From assembly GCA_950295325.1 (NCBI GenBank), contig OX485804.1, forward strand, positions 6,324,001 through 6,388,000: DNA of 64,000 nt. Direction: 5' to 3'. The translations under genes and the position numbers were made by a program. Of the stretch, positions 10,463 through 24,143 are shown one piece after another. Source of the DNA: Polytrichum commune (Eukaryota; Streptophyta; Polytrichopsida; Polytrichales; Polytrichaceae). The notes under the pieces are model-generated. The model was not told the DNA's origin. It searched no databases and worked only from the letters and a program-made list of their open reading frames with translations. Numbering within the stretch: position 1 is the stretch's first letter; each line of letters starts with the position of its first letter.

Positions 10463-11630
10463 CACTAGTAGAATTTCGTCTATCAATGACTACTAGTATA
10501 ACTCAAAAACCAGTCGTAGAGGACTACAATGACTACGAATCTTTTAGTTATTATGGACAAGTTGTAACGGACATTTAGTTGTTTAGGACATGACTAGGAT
10601 GCCACATCATCTTCATCCATATATGACATTCATGACGAGGACTGGCCATGTGGCTCCGACGTGGCGGCGATGCGGTGACTAGGATTCCATGTCATCATAT
10701 ACGTGGCAGGGTTCTGTTTGACTTGGCATCCACATCATACCCCTTTTAGTCATACGTGTACAAATGGGAATATGCCACATCACCCATGGTATGGACTATA
10801 AATGTAATTTGAACTTTATTTTTCTGCCACATGTCAGAATATGGGACGTACACGTCATTAACCTGTACTATACATAGAATGACACGTGTTAAATTTCCCA
10901 GTCATTGTTTAGTACTAACTATCAGCATATTCGGGTTTGAGCATACGCGTGGCGTTCATGCCGTTAATAGCGTTGCCACGTCATCTTTATGATTTGTCCA
11001 TGAGCCACGTCATAATGTCGCCACGTATAATCAAGCGATTTTCTCGTTTCCATGTTGACTGCATTAGAGTCATAGATTAGTCATTCATTACATAATTTCA
11101 TGTGACGTGTCTAATAAGTATTTGTTGCCTCGAAATCAGTTACCACGCTCGGGGAAAGTATGACTATATTGGACTGTTAATAGTTATTTAATAGTCTTGT
11201 AGTTTATGAGTGCTTGAAACGTGTCCAATATGTATTATGACATGGCAATTAAACGACTCAACTCATCTCATTTGCTACTTAGAGGAGTAAGGCTTTCTGG
11301 GTCACTCTCAGTCATTAATCTGGCTTTCTAGTCATAAATCACTCGTTCCTTAAATATTTTTGGGTCATCACTGGTTCACATCCACATGTATGTTAATAAC
11401 ACGTAATTCCATACATACAATAACTGAGTGAATCAATACATACTATAAACGCCACTTGCCTCATCCAAATGCCTTATACATGTCCACTTACACATTGCAA
11501 TATACTTGCACATAGCAACATTTTTGCAGTATCATTTGCCAATGCTACCTCCTTCGCAGTATCAAGATAGGGGAGCACTAACCTACTCTGCATCCATAAC
11601 TCTATACATATGAACTATGTCCAAATAGTC
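10463..11630. repeat. Left subterminal region of the CACTA element
   Basis: Non-coding and dense in related short motifs in both orientations: AATGACTAC near the end, TTTAGTTGTTTAGGACA at about 10,572, and many CCACGTCAT or CATGTCAT variants through 11,100. The matching right region spans about 22,900-24,143 with GACACGTCAT and GTTGTTTAGGACA. Such subterminal arrays bind TNPA in En/Spm (family knowledge). Confidence 0.6.
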
Positions 11631-14600
11631 CTAGGCCTTCAAATGCTTATGACACCATAACACGCTGCCACCTATTGCATCTTTTACAAAAAACTGATCC
11701 CCTTCCGCATGTGGATGCATGAGAGGGGCATCACCTACTTGAACATGTGTAACATCAACCTTGTAGTAAAATTCTGGAATAGGTTTGAAATGAAATTTAT
11801 CAATCTCCCATACTCCACTAATTGCTCCAGATGCCACTATCTGGTGTGGTCTCTTGAAATTCAACATTTTCACAACCTGTCCTATACTCAACTGCCCCAA
11901 CCCAACATCCACAACATCTACCAACTGTTATATATATTGAACAAAAAGGTGCATCCAAAAGCACCACCGCTCAACTACCAACATGTGTACCAACTTGGAA
12001 ATTGTGTAACATATCCACATGCCAAGTTGACAACCTATAAACAAATCACATAATAACTAAAGACTAACCTGGTGCACATTGGGCCCTTCATTCTGTGCCT
12101 TTTCCTTTGTCTTCACCGTCCTTCTTTGAAGCTCCTTCTGCACACAAACCCAAAGTGCAATAATTAGTCAATTTTATGTGAGTGGTGGTGAGGGGACATT
12201 GCACAATGTGAACCAGTAGCTCACAAATCCCCTCACCTGCCAACTTAGAATTGCATGACACATGGATGTTTGAAACTTTCATCTTCGAGCTCCGGGTTGT
12301 TCTCCCAACCGCATGTACATTTCCACAATGATCCCCAGCTCCCTGTTTGTTATCAGATAACACACTACGAAATTGGTGACCATCAAGACTACCCAATAGT
12401 TGTTCAAGAAGAGGCCACAACTGCTTTGTCAAGTAATTGTTATCATCAGCAAGGGTTGTCATGTTCTCCACATAGAATGCAGGCGGGATAATGATGTTCG
12501 CAACCGGATTGCACTCCACCAAAGCTTCCATGTGGTCAATGATCAAAGTATTCCCCTCATTCCACTCTGGCCATTGCCCCCACACTTTGGACAAGGGTTT
12601 TTTCCATTTTGACACCCCAATGTTCTCAACAACTTCTTCACATTCCTTTGCTGCCCAACAGAACAATGGTTTGTGGGTATCCAAGTTTGTAAACTTTCGC
12701 ATGATCACGGCCAGTACATCATCCATGTTTGCACTACTCTTGATGCCCCAAAATGCAACTCTGAAGTTTTTAAAGCACTTGTCTATGAACTCTAAAAGAC
12801 ATGGCCTAAACACAATCCGTCGTGTCTTTGACCTCCTAGTCATTCGGATAGAGGTGTTAGGATTAGGCTCTGACAACAGACTGCAATCTAAAAGCGTGCC
12901 ATGGACATTAAAAATCACTAATTTGGGAGGAAAGTGGGTACCAATCCTCTCGATGTCGCTGCTCACCTGGTCACTTGGATGAACCTCTTCACTGGCACTA
13001 GCACCTACTCTGGTAGGAGAATTGTGCTTTTTTTTCTTCCTTGCTTTTCTAGGAGTAAGTCTTTTCCCTGGTGAGACATTCCCACTTGTCCGCTTTCTAC
13101 CATCTGCATTCCCCAAACCTCCACTCCCACCATCCTCACTCACTGATTTTGCACCCCCCTCACCTGCACTCGCCACTACCTTGCACCCACTTCCTACATC
13201 CTTTCCACAAAAAATTCCCCCTTCCAACCCTAAACCTGCTTGGGAAGGAGTGGACTCTCCAACTGGTGCAGCCCCACCTCCTAAACTACTACCTTCAATA
13301 AGTCCACCTCCGGGACTACCATGGCCCTCTATGACACCTCCCTTACTAACATGGCTCTTGCTACCACCCTCTACACTTACACCCGCCCCCATCACACCCT
13401 CCCCAGTCACGTTAGCCACATCAATGGCATCTTCGATACTTACCACCTTGTGGCCATTCTTGCCAGGGGTGTCACCCTCACTACCTGCCCCCGAATACAA
13501 CATAGGATCTAAACTAGGCATATAAGAGTTAGTGTTTTGAGCTGTAGGGGTTGTGGGCTCAAATACCGTCCCTTGGTTACCTAGTTTGTCCATCATAATG
13601 GAGACCATAGATGTCAGGTTAGTGAGGACCAGGGTGTTTTGGTGTAGAGCCTGCTGGTTTGTCTGGGAAGTGTGCAAAACCTCGGATAGATGTTCCTTAA
13701 ATTCTGCGTGCATACTTTCTAATGCACTTATCCGTGCTGCCATCCTTCCAGAGACAGCTTGCTGTTCACATAATAAACATGGTTTTTTATTAGTATGGCA
13801 GAGAATATGCGATGTACAAACTAAAGCACAAATCAAAAATCCATAACACATGATCAGCTGGTTCTTCTCACAAATACAATTGGCTACAATGGAACTAAAA
13901 AATGATTACAATATAACTGTAATCTATCTGAACCCTCAACAGATAAATTACTGAAATATAATTTTAATACGACTACAATATAACTGGACAATGACTCTAA
14001 TAAATCTGCAATTGTATTACTACATAACTATACCATGATTACAACCTGATGTCAAATAATTATTATATACCATGGATCAGACTACATTTTTAAAAAAAAA
14101 CTTACTGATGTACAAGCTCCAGTCTGCTCGGACTCCTGATAATCCTCTGCAATCTCAGTAATCCCTGGGCTCCTTTGCCTTTTTTTCCGCTGTCAAAGCA
14201 AGGCATCTTAGTCAATTACTATAAATATGAAATAAAATAAAATAAACTGCATTTACAAGCTATGGAGTTTAGTACGGACTTACCAATTGTGCTTCTTTTC
14301 CAGCCTTTCCAGCCCTTCCAACATTCGATGTGTTCCTCACATTTTTCCTTGCTTTAGCCATCATCTGGGCCTTTTGCTCTGTCTCAGGGTTCGTCCAATA
14401 CTCACATAACCGTGCCCATTGATCAGGTTCAATAAAAACAGGGCATTCTTTTTTCCCGGACATGTACCAACCTTTCATTTTAGACCTCTCTGTTTTCATC
14501 TGTCTTTTCACAGCATTTTTGAAGCCCAAGTCTGATAGATTATGTTCCACGTACTCAAACTCATTGTCTATGGCGGACCTAAGCTTCTCTACAGAGCTAG

Positions 14601-17600
14601 GATGCTGCAACTTCCACTTTAATATGCTAACATCCAATATCCTAGGAACCAAGCTGCGGAGCGCCTCATCAAACGCATTTTTACCCTCGCACCCGGCATC
14701 TATGCCACCACCCACTTTCACTCTCAATGTGTGTGGTTTTTGCCCTCCTGATCGCCTCAATTCCACTTTAGTTTCTACCTCCTTCCTAGCAACTCTCCTT
14801 AAGGCTCTTGCTTCACTCTCTGGCCGTGCCTTACTGATGTTTTGGGTGCCCTGTGCCATAGGTGGTGGCTGAGGAATCCACGGGCCTGGGTATTGTTGTC
14901 CCATCATCCACGGCATATGTTGTCCCATCAGCCAAGGGCCTTGTTGCCCCATCACAACAGGAGGAGGATCCATGACTTGCCCCATTGCTCTAGATGGTCG
15001 TTGCATGTGTTGCTGCATCAGTCCAGGTTGCATCCATGGAGGTTGCATCCATGGCCATTGAGGCTGGGTGCACGTTGGCGTCGAGGTGTTCACTTGGTGT
15101 ACTCCAACCTAGACCCATCACACCAATATCAATTAGTAAGCTAAAATATACAAACCCAGCCTTGAGGTAATCTGCCAATTAAATGGGCAGAAAGATTACA
15201 ACTTACTTTTTTGGCAGGTGACCTGATTATTTGTCTTCCTCGAGTCTTCTTTGTTGCACTGGAGCCAGCCAAATCGTCCATGCCCTCATGGACTGACTCG
15301 TTGTCCTCATCAGTTTCTGCATTAGTACAAAATATACAGAGGATTAAGGCCACACCAGGGCACTCGCCATGGCACATCAACCACACTTAACATTGGAAAA
15401 CAAGAATATTAAATCAAAGCACTAACTCTAACTTCCCAAATTTGATTATACAAACCACCCACATTTGTGTTTAAGGTATCTCCTAGAAATTAATCCAACA
15501 AATTCCAGACCGCAAAGTAAGTGTTGATGTACCATTATGTGTCGCTAGAAGTCGTGTTGAAGAGAGAAGAAAAACATAGGGAAGCTTGTGCGTAACGAAT
15601 CAAGCATAAGTGTGTTTTCAGCCATGTCAATATTACCTGTGACTAACCTATGACTAAACTCTGAGTGACTATCCAATGACTAACTTTTGAGAAACCTATG
15701 TCTAACCCATGTCTAACCAATGACTAACCAATGACTAACCAACGACCAACCAATGGCCAACCAATTACTAACCATTGACTACCCATACCCACCTATTTGT
15801 TAGCCAGTTAACCCCTTGGTTAGGCAGTTCTTAAGTCCCAAATATTTTGTGGCAAACTCTCTTGTTGGGTATGACATGAAGCTTATTGAATTCTTAGCAG
15901 TTTGTTAAGCCCCATACAAAGCATGGCAAAAACATCCACATAAATGTCAGGTACTGTGCACATTGCCTCTCCAAGATTTCATAAACTACTTCTCTCTATC
16001 TAAACTGTTTGTCTGCACAAACTCCTAAACCCCACCCACACAGCAAAACAAATTCTACAATTTATCACAAAGCTAAAAATTATAGCCACTTTGCATGAAA
16101 CCCAAAGCAAACATCCAGACGTGTACAATGGTTAACTTCCACATATGCCTACCTCCCTAGCATTTCGCCTCCATCAGCAAGTTCTTACCTGCATTTTGAC
16201 ACCTAGACTTAACCCTAAACACATACCAAATTTCAAAAATCCCCTCACCCCTCACCCATCACCTTGCACCCAAATCCACTTACATGCATCTCAACCCTTT
16301 TTATGACCCTAAACAAGCAAGTTCACACATTAGTCATATTCCACATCGAAGGCTTTTTAGGAATTAAAAAAACCAGCAAGCATGAAGACTAATTCAATCT
16401 CGGATTACTGTACAGTGGCTAACTTCCACATATGGCTAACTAGAGGAGGAGACTGTACATTTGCACCTTGGCGATGTGTTTGTAGCCTTAGTTTTTTAAA
16501 GCAGAACCAAGAACATCACGCTTGCATCACTTCCATTTCAAGAGATAGACACATAGAAAGTAAATTTGCAAGGCCCCAATCTTCTACTACAAAGCACGTA
16601 GACCCCCCAATCAGCAACCCTGCAAAAGTGCATACACTCAAGGGGAGCATCCTAAAACCAGCAAGGACACACTTCACTCACTCCCCATTCCCACCCTTGC
16701 AAGAAACCCTCAACTTGAAAACCATAGATCCATTCCACTTCAACATCCTAAACCCACAATTACCCTACACCAACAACAGTGCATACCCTCAACCCCCCTA
16801 ACCCCAATCCAGCAACATCACTTTTGAATCTCTCCCCTCATCACCCTTATCACTTACAATGAAACCCTCAAGTTCACTCTATAGTCAAGCACACTCCAAG
16901 CACAACACTGCTACACTAAGATCCATTCGGATTCAACATCCAAACCCCACAATTACCCTAAACCAGCAAGTGTGCATACCCTCAACCCCCCTAACCCCAA
17001 GCCAACAACATCACTGGCGAATCTCTCCCACAATCACCCTAATCACTTACAATGAAACCCTCAAGTTCACTCTACAGTCAAGCACACTCCAAGCACAACA
17101 CTACAAAACTAAGATCCATTCGGATTCAACATCCAAACCCCACAATTACCCTAAACCAGCAAGTGTGCATACCCTCAACCCCCCTAACCCCAAACCAGCA
17201 AGATCACTTTTGAATCTCTCCCCTCATCACCCTTATCACTTACAATGAAACCCTGAACTTCATTCTACAAAGAGTCTATTTCAATGCATCCATAAACCCA
17301 CAATTACCCTAAAACACTTACACCATTCACTAGAACACAAGCACACCAATTGTTTGGGGTTAGATGACTTACCTGGAATGTAGTCTTCCTCTGTCTTAGT
17401 CTCAGCTGATTCCTCCTCTGCTGCCATGTCGTTGTAGGCATGCACTGGAGAGTTCTTCACCACACCTATCCTTGCGCTTCGACGACTTGGAATGGGTTTA
17501 GGGTTTGGTGCTTCAACTAGGCGTGGACGAGGGTTTCGGGCACTTTGCAGCTCGCGCCTGGCAAGGACCAAGAATTTCCAACAACCCACTTGTTAACAAT

Positions 17601-18303
17601 GCGGCCAGGACATGCACACACTATCCCTCTAAACCATGCATCTACTAGATAAGAAAGAGATAGGGGAGAAACAACGTCGAGACGAACTGGGCGCTCCCGA
17701 AAGTGATAGGGTTCGAAAAGGTCGTGGGTTTCTGGACGCTCCCGCAAAAGAAGGGGAGAGACGAAATCTCCACCGCCCAGGTAGGATCTTGGAGTAGGTG
17801 GCATGCCAACATGGCCAGCCACGTCTTCACACTTAGGTGTGTGCGTTGGCACCATCCATGGAGATGGCCCGTAAAAACGACACAACTATGTCTTAGTCGA
17901 CCCATGCAAGTCCAGGAGGTGTCAACATGAAAGCAAGTTGAGGAGGAGTCACTTGGATTTTGGCCGACACTAGGCAAGAATGGACATAGCATATTGTTGC
18001 GAGTAAACGACACAAACCTGCACTCGTTGCTCATCAACTGGGTATGACATTGGAGCTCACATATAGTTATTGGATGACTTACAATGCTCTTGCTGCCTCC
18101 TCCACTGGCCTGAACATCGCCTGTATTTCGGCGACACATTTGTCGCGCGCCATCTCATACTCTCCCTTCACTAGGCCGGTAGCAACTTCTACATTCAAGG
18201 TATGTAAGCTCTCCACATTTGTTGCAGCACTATTTAAAGCAGGTTTTATAGGCGACCGCACAGAGTCGATGCTGTAGTCACATCCCTTTTCTCTACCTGC
18301 CAT
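11631..18303 (-). CDS. TNPA-like CACTA protein carrying an HAD/FCP1-like domain (8 exons)
   Basis: Proposed exons on minus: 18303-18083, 17557-17373, 15316-15207, 15108-14284, 14189-14106, 13761-12214, 12137-12069, 11924-11631. They join without frame breaks into about 1,111 residues. Exon 4 has a Pro/Gln/Met-rich start and then the plant Ptta/En/Spm transposase domain (PF03004-like: PDQWARLCEYWTNPE, then KARKNVRNTSNVGRAGK). A coiled coil starting QAVSGRMAARI opens exon 6. The last exon (VVKMLNFKRPHQIVASGAIS...) matches the usual C-terminus of these proteins. Unusually, exon 6 also holds a low-complexity stretch and an FCP1/HAD-like domain starting LVIFNVHGTLLDC. Its catalytic DxD has become NxH and the later acidic pair is DH, so it is probably inactive. 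The family binds subterminal DNA and helps transposition. The exon 6 donor (CTG/GTTCAC) is the weakest junction, and the long second intron holds tandem repeats. Confidence 0.78.
15640..15790. repeat. Short tandem repeats of AATGACTAACC type
   Basis: About a dozen degenerate 10-11 bp units (ATGACTAACCA, ATGTCTAACCC and similar) inside the second intron of the TNPA-like gene. They resemble the AATGACTA subterminal motif, so they may be internal binding sites. Confidence 0.6.
16722..17260. repeat. About 193-bp tandem repeat in a TNPA intron
   Basis: Nearly three copies of a C-rich unit containing AAGATCCATTCGGATTCAAC, CCACAATTACCCTAAACCAG and ACCCTCAACCCCCCTAACCCC. Copies two and three are almost identical; the first is diverged. 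Open frames on plus (16,382-16,801 and 16,859-17,248) are repeat artefacts. Confidence 0.8.
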
Positions 18304-19034
18304 TTCCTCAGTACACTCAAATTCCCTAGTAAACTACAAAGGTCTCAAACCCACACAACTTCCCTTCTCTGATACCTTGGACCTCTATTGCTTGAACATC
18401 TCTCCTCATGTATCTGACATAGCATTTGGCATTCCCAGTAGATTAAAAAAAGAGTTTAAACAACTACAGCTGTGGTCATAGCACCCAATTGTCACCCATA
18501 CTTACACACCAAGGTAATGCCCTACTCCACTGCCGTATTGATATGTATGTATCAGTGCTGGCTACCATGTATGTAACCGGAGTTGGTATTGCACTGTTGT
18601 AGGTATAGGGTTAAAGATAAACCCGGCAACCCAAAACCCTAGCCCTAACCCCGTACGACTACAGAATCACTTTATTATTGTCCACGTCATGTAAACAATG
18701 ACTAAACACCAACTCTAATTAAGGTCAACAATGAGTTGTTAACAACTATAATATTACTCTAACAAATCGTTTGTCAAAGCGACAATACACCCCTAGAAAT
18801 GACTAATAAACAACTATATACTCTGCAATGATAAATGCGTACACCTTTGCCAAACAGCGCATCGTAGAAACTTTTGGAACAGTCTGTAGTCGTATATAAA
18901 TCCATTTATACTTCAGTTAGGCAGGTAGCCATATGGGTCATAGTTAATTTGGTCAACTGCACACACTATACAGCATGCAAAACTATTTAGGTGTGTAATT
19001 GCTAATAGAAATAATCTATATGATTGCAGTTGGC

Positions 19035-22000
19035 ATGGAGGAGAGGAGACTCCCCATTAGCGATAAGAGGAGGCAACAATTGCGAGATGATAGGCTTTGG
19101 AAAAGAGAGCAACAAAGGGCTGTATTCTACAATTTGAGGAGAATTCACTGTCCATGCGGCAAGTGTAAAGGCCGTGTTCAGTGCTCATTGGAAAAAGTCA
19201 AGGACCACCTAATCCAACATGGGAGGGAACCCTTATATAGAATATGGAGAGGGCCAGGTGACAGAGACTCGTCCGATGAGGAGTGGGAACAAGAATTCAA
19301 GACACCTCATAGAACATTTGAAAATGCAAAAATGGATGCAGGATTTGAAGTGCGTTCAATGGTGGAAGATGCATTTCAAGAAATAGACGAGCAACAACAC
19401 CCATTGGAAGAAACAATACAGGAAATTGTCATGGATGCATTCAATGTAGTGGATGGCCTACAAGAGGATGCAAATGATGATTCGGATGATGAAGAACCTA
19501 TGGGGGATTTGGGCATTGAGGAAGACAATTATGATGCCCCACATGATTTAGAGGATGCAATCCAAGAATTGTATGGTGGAGCAAAGTCATCCGTATTGGC
19601 CGCCACAATTTTGATCATGACCCTTTGTACTATTCATGGGGTGAGCAACAAGTTCGCCGATCAACTATTTGCTCTTTTCCGCCTACACCTTCTTCCTGGT
19701 GAGAACCGACTACCTAAGAATTACCATGCCGCAAAGTCAATGATTAGAAAATTGGGCTTAAATTACCACACCATCCACGCATGTATAGGAGGGTGTGTGT
19801 TGTTTAGAGGGCCTTATGAAAAAGCTGTCCGTTGTCCTAAGTGCAACAAAGCATGGTACAAAGACGAGGCCACCCAAAAACGACCTTGGAAAGTACTTAG
19901 ACATTTTCCATTGATTCCTAGATTAAAATGTATGTTTCGAACACCGGCAATATCCGAGCTTATGGTATGGCATTCAAAAAATAGAAGCACAGACGGTATG
20001 GTAAGACATCCATGTGACTCCAAGGCATGGAACCATGTGCATGAAAATGTTGATCCTATATTTGGCCAAGAACCTCGAAATGTGCATATGGGACTTGTTA
20101 CAGATGGTGTGAATCCCTTCAAGCTTCAACGCTCCACATGGTCTACTTGGCCAGTGATGTTGCTTAATTACAACATCCCTCCGTGGTTGACAACCAAGAA
20201 ATTTTTTGTCATGTTAGTATTGCTTATACCCGGAAAACAGTCCGTTACTTCTCAGTTTTTTGACGTGTATTTGGCACCATTAGTAGAAGAATTGCAACAG
20301 TTATGGAAAGGGGTGTTAGCATATGATGTCATGAAAGAGGTAGGGAGTCGAACTTTCAAATTAAGAGCAATGTTATTATGGACAATACACGATTTTCCAG
20401 GGTATGGGACAGTAGCAGGCGTCGCACACCAAGGGTATGTTGCGTGCCCAGTGTGTGGACCAGATTTTAGGGGTGAACATTCTCTTGAGCTTGGGAAACA
20501 AACATATACGGATACACGAAGATGGTTTCCACATGATGACCCATGGAGATTGCCAAGAATGAAAGATCATTTTAACGGCCGCATGGAAGAACGAGGACCT
20601 CCCAAAGTTGTCACGGGATACGAGCAAGCAGAGCGGGGAGTTCAATACCAAGACTGGCTAGGAAATAGGAACAAGGATGGTAGTGATGGAGATCCCTCAA
20701 AAATTCATGGAGTGAAGAGACGAAGCATGCTACATGATTTGCCGTATTGGAAGGTAAATACTTTTACATTCTCATTTCCAAATTCGGGGACAGTATACCA
20801 TGGTAGTTATTTGATGCAGGAAAAATAGCACTTTAATGTCAAGCCTCAAATCGTAGTACATGTGCATTTGATTTTTGCCCCTTATTTTCATGGTTTAGGC
20901 TTCTAAACGTTTGTTATACTGTTTTTGAGTCAGGACCTTCTTATTCGATACACATTGGACGTTATGCATTGTGAACAAAATCTATCGAAAAACATATTGA
21001 AGACAATTACAGGGCATAAGGATACAGTGAAAGTAAGACGTGATCTTCAACGGCGGGGAATTAGGAAACACCTTTGGCTAACTAGCAATCCCAAAAAACA
21101 AGGGAAAATGTTAAAACCTATAGCGCCATATGTGTTTACTACCGAAGAGTTCGATATATTTGCTAGCACTATTGAATCTTTGAAAACACCTTCAGGCCAC
21201 ATAGCCAACATATCTCAATACATACGGAAGAAGAATTTTGAGGGACTAAAGTCACATGATTACCATGTACTTATGCAACAAATATTGCCGTTAGGATTAA
21301 GAGGTTTATTACAACCCGGCCCAAGAATGGCAGTGATGAGGATTTCCAAGGTATTTCGTAGAATATGTAACAAAGTGTGGAATCCAAGTGATTTTGAGGG
21401 ACTTCGTGTTGACGTTGCGCGGAGTATGGCACTCTTAGAGATGCATTTCCCTCCCTCTTTTTTTGATATAATGACTCACTTGGTGTATCACCTAGTGGAG
21501 GAATTGGATTTGTGTGGACCTGTATCTACAAGGTGGATGTACCCTATTGAAAGGTACATGAAAACCTTAAAGCACTATGTCCGCAATATGGCAAGACCCG
21601 AGGCTTCTATGGCGGAGGGGTATGTGAAGGATGAGTGTCTTGGTTTCATTACAGAGTACTTGCAACGGTTTGAGGTTGTCGACCGACGAGTTTGGGATGC
21701 CGATGAAGAATACGGAGATGCTGAGGAGGTTCTTGAGGGGGCGGGAGCAGGTTATGTCATGAGTCCTCCTTTGAGAGAACTTGCTCATCAATATGTTTTG
21801 ACAAACATATCTCTTTTGGAACCTTGGCATCGGTGAGTATCTACAATATAGTCACTCTGTAGTTATATGTTATAGTTATATATTAGTGGATAGTAGTTGT
21901 CTATGACTATATATTCATAACCATACAAGTAGATGCTCAATGACTGTTATATGACTAGGATATGACACCTTAATGATAAACATGTGATTCATATACTAAT

Positions 22001-22694
22001 ATAAGTATGTTGTGTCAGGCAGTGGAGGGAAGAACATGATGCAAATCCCGGCATCCCACCATTTGATGTTTGGGTTAGAAGAGCAGTGCACAACCATCCT
22101 CATGATTCCTCCAATAGTGACGACATGGACAAAATTTTGTTGTGTAGCAGGCCATCCCAAAAAGCCACACGGTATACGAGGATGCGCGCATTTGGAAACC
22201 ATTTTCGAGTGCAAGATTCACAATCCGCATTGTTGCAAACATACGATAGTGGGATTGCCTCAATATTTGAAATGCCAGCTGTTGATTCAGAATCTAAGGT
22301 GTCATTAAATTATGTGGGAGTGCTTCAAGATATATTGAAGTTGGATTATGGTCCATTGCGGACTCCAATAATTCTTTTTCGATGCGAGTGGTTGAAAAGA
22401 GAAGACAATCGTGGAAATCCAACTTATGTGCAGGATGATGCAGGGTTTATGGTGGTGAACTTTCAGCACAAACTACCCAAGATGTCGGAGCCATTTATTT
22501 TTCCAAGTCAAGCTACACAGGTTTTTTTCTCCGATGATGTTAAAAAACCAGGTTGGAAGGTAGTTTTGCGAAAGGAGGCACGGTCAAGAAGAGAAGAACA
22601 AGACACATTAGATGTTTTTATTTCGACACGTTTAGAAGTTGATGGCATGAGTCCTCCTGAGCGTGTGCCTCCCCCCCCATTACAGTCTCTCTAG
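19035..22694 (+). CDS. TNPD/TNP2 CACTA transposase (3 exons)
   Basis: Exons 19035-20753, 20934-21832 and 22019-22694 join in frame to about 1,097 residues. Junctions are K/gtaaat...gtcag/D (phase 0) and CG/gtgagt...gtcag/G. Domain order is typical: an N-terminal transposase-associated zinc-binding module (CPCGKC at 39-44, then HLIQHG), an acidic linker, the Transposase_21 catalytic region (CIGGCVLFRG, RCPKCNKAWY, LVTDGVNPFKL, the latter matching the family's DG-NPF motif, and TIHDFPGYG), then a DUF4218-like exon 2 (LDVMHCEQNLSKNIL, YPIERYMKTLK) and a DUF4216-like exon 3 (LNYVGVLQDILKLDYG). It should cut and join CACTA ends. The first in-frame codons from 18,999 start at TTG; the ATG at 19,035 is preferred and follows an acceptor-like ATGATTGCAG. 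I see no stop or frameshift. Confidence 0.9.
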
Positions 22695-24143
22695 TAGGGG
22701 CAATCGAATTATCAGACAAGGATAATATGTTGGCAATAGCAAAGTTTAAAGATTGACAAAAAATTAGATAGGCTGCAGTTTCTGTATTGTTTTTCTCATA
22801 TGGATGAGTATTACCCATAAACCCAAATATGGGAGCAAACTCATGTAAAGGGGACTATAATGTTCAAATGTAAGTTGTGAGCGAAAGGTCACCATAGGTG
22901 TGAGTAGGCTTAGATTTGAAACCCCTGCAAATGGACTTACAGTTTTCAATAGCCGTATATGACTACACAATGAGTCAAGTCCGTCCAGACAATTACTTTA
23001 TTGCAACTACAATGACCATAAACCCTATCATTGCTTACGTGGCAGGACACACCCAATTGAAGAAGCACTCATTAATGACTAACTCTGAAATTTATGTAGG
23101 ATAGCATATTAGTATGCCACTGTTATAATGTCCAATATGCTGACGTGGCAAGTTTTAGGGTTTATTAAACACCTCCTTTCATAAAAGAAAAAGAAATCTC
23201 CTGACAGATGTTGTATGGACATTTATAAATGAGCTACCAAGAGTACAGAATCTACCAATATAAATCTTCACATCCAAATGTAAACCACTGTAGATTGTGC
23301 CACTATAGTCTCCATGAAATACAATAAGAGATACTCACTTTAAACATCTAAACCCTAAATTTGTGCCGTACTTGGTTTGTAAACCCTTAACCCTAATCAA
23401 TGATGGGAACCATAAATTAGGGAGTGTATATGTGAATTTCTAATAGCACGTTCACAACCTTAGTTTAGCATGCTGCATAAGGTACATGCGATTTGGATGT
23501 ATTTTAAATTGCATAGTAGGAAGGCCCAAACACATAATAAAAGAATTGTACAGAAGTTATCATACTAAATGATGACTTGTCGCAGTGTGTTCCAAATTAG
23601 ATGCCCCATATAAAAGAATAACAAGAAAATGTATGCTCGACGACTAATATAGGGTATAGGGAATAGGGGGTCTATGCCACATCAATTACCTTAAAACTTC
23701 AAAAGTCGTTGAGGTAGTCATACTAGTCATTTTTATGACACGTCATTACTACCGACAGTGTTGAGAAATATCCCTAAAACTTCATTTTCACGTCATTTAA
23801 TATGCACAAATGCCCCGCCATATACATTCTATTAAAGAGTCATATTGAAGACGTCATAGTGAAATGACAATAAAATAATGACTTAAACAACCCCACGTCA
23901 TCATCCTCTATCCACGTCATCCAAGAGTGGATGAAGTGGATGATATACTGTGCACAGAAAATATGGATGATGTGAGGTCTTCAATAGAGCTCATCGATGA
24001 GAATTTTAAATGACTGCAAAATGACAAACGAGTTGGACACGTCATGACTTGTAAGTTAGGTAGGTGCAGTAGTCATTTAGATAGTTGTTTAGGACAATGA
24101 GTCATTGATACCATGGTTGGAATGGACAAGGTTTCTTCTAGTG
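22695..24143. repeat. Right end of the CACTA element
   Basis: About 1.4 kb of non-coding sequence after the TNPD stop. The distal half (23,650-24,143) holds repeated CACGTCAT, GACGTCATAG, GACACGTCAT and ATGACTA motifs, and the TTCTTCTAGTG terminus closes the element. The small frames here are not convincing genes. Confidence 0.6.

Larger units (their letters stand above)
10463..24143. mobile_element. CACTA (En/Spm) transposon, 13.7 kb, apparently complete
   Basis: The left end reads CACTAGTAGAA at 10,463 and the right end TTCTTCTAGTG finishes at 24,143; the two are inverted and agree over CACTAG-AGAA. Both ends are flanked by CTT (10,460-10,462 and 24,144-24,146), the 3-bp target duplication expected for CACTA elements. 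Subterminal regions (about 10,480-11,500 and 22,900-24,140) are rich in short motifs such as AATGACTA, TTAGTTGTTTAGGACA and CACGTCAT, the kind of sites TNPA proteins bind. Inside are a TNPA-like gene on minus and a TNPD transposase gene on plus, transcribed divergently from about 18.3-19.0 kb. Both splice without frame breaks, so autonomy is possible. Confidence 0.92.

Noticed and set aside
13022-13525. Proline-rich plus-strand frame of 167 codons
   Set aside because: Antisense shadow of the Gly/Ser/Val-rich low-complexity part of TNPA-like exon 6.
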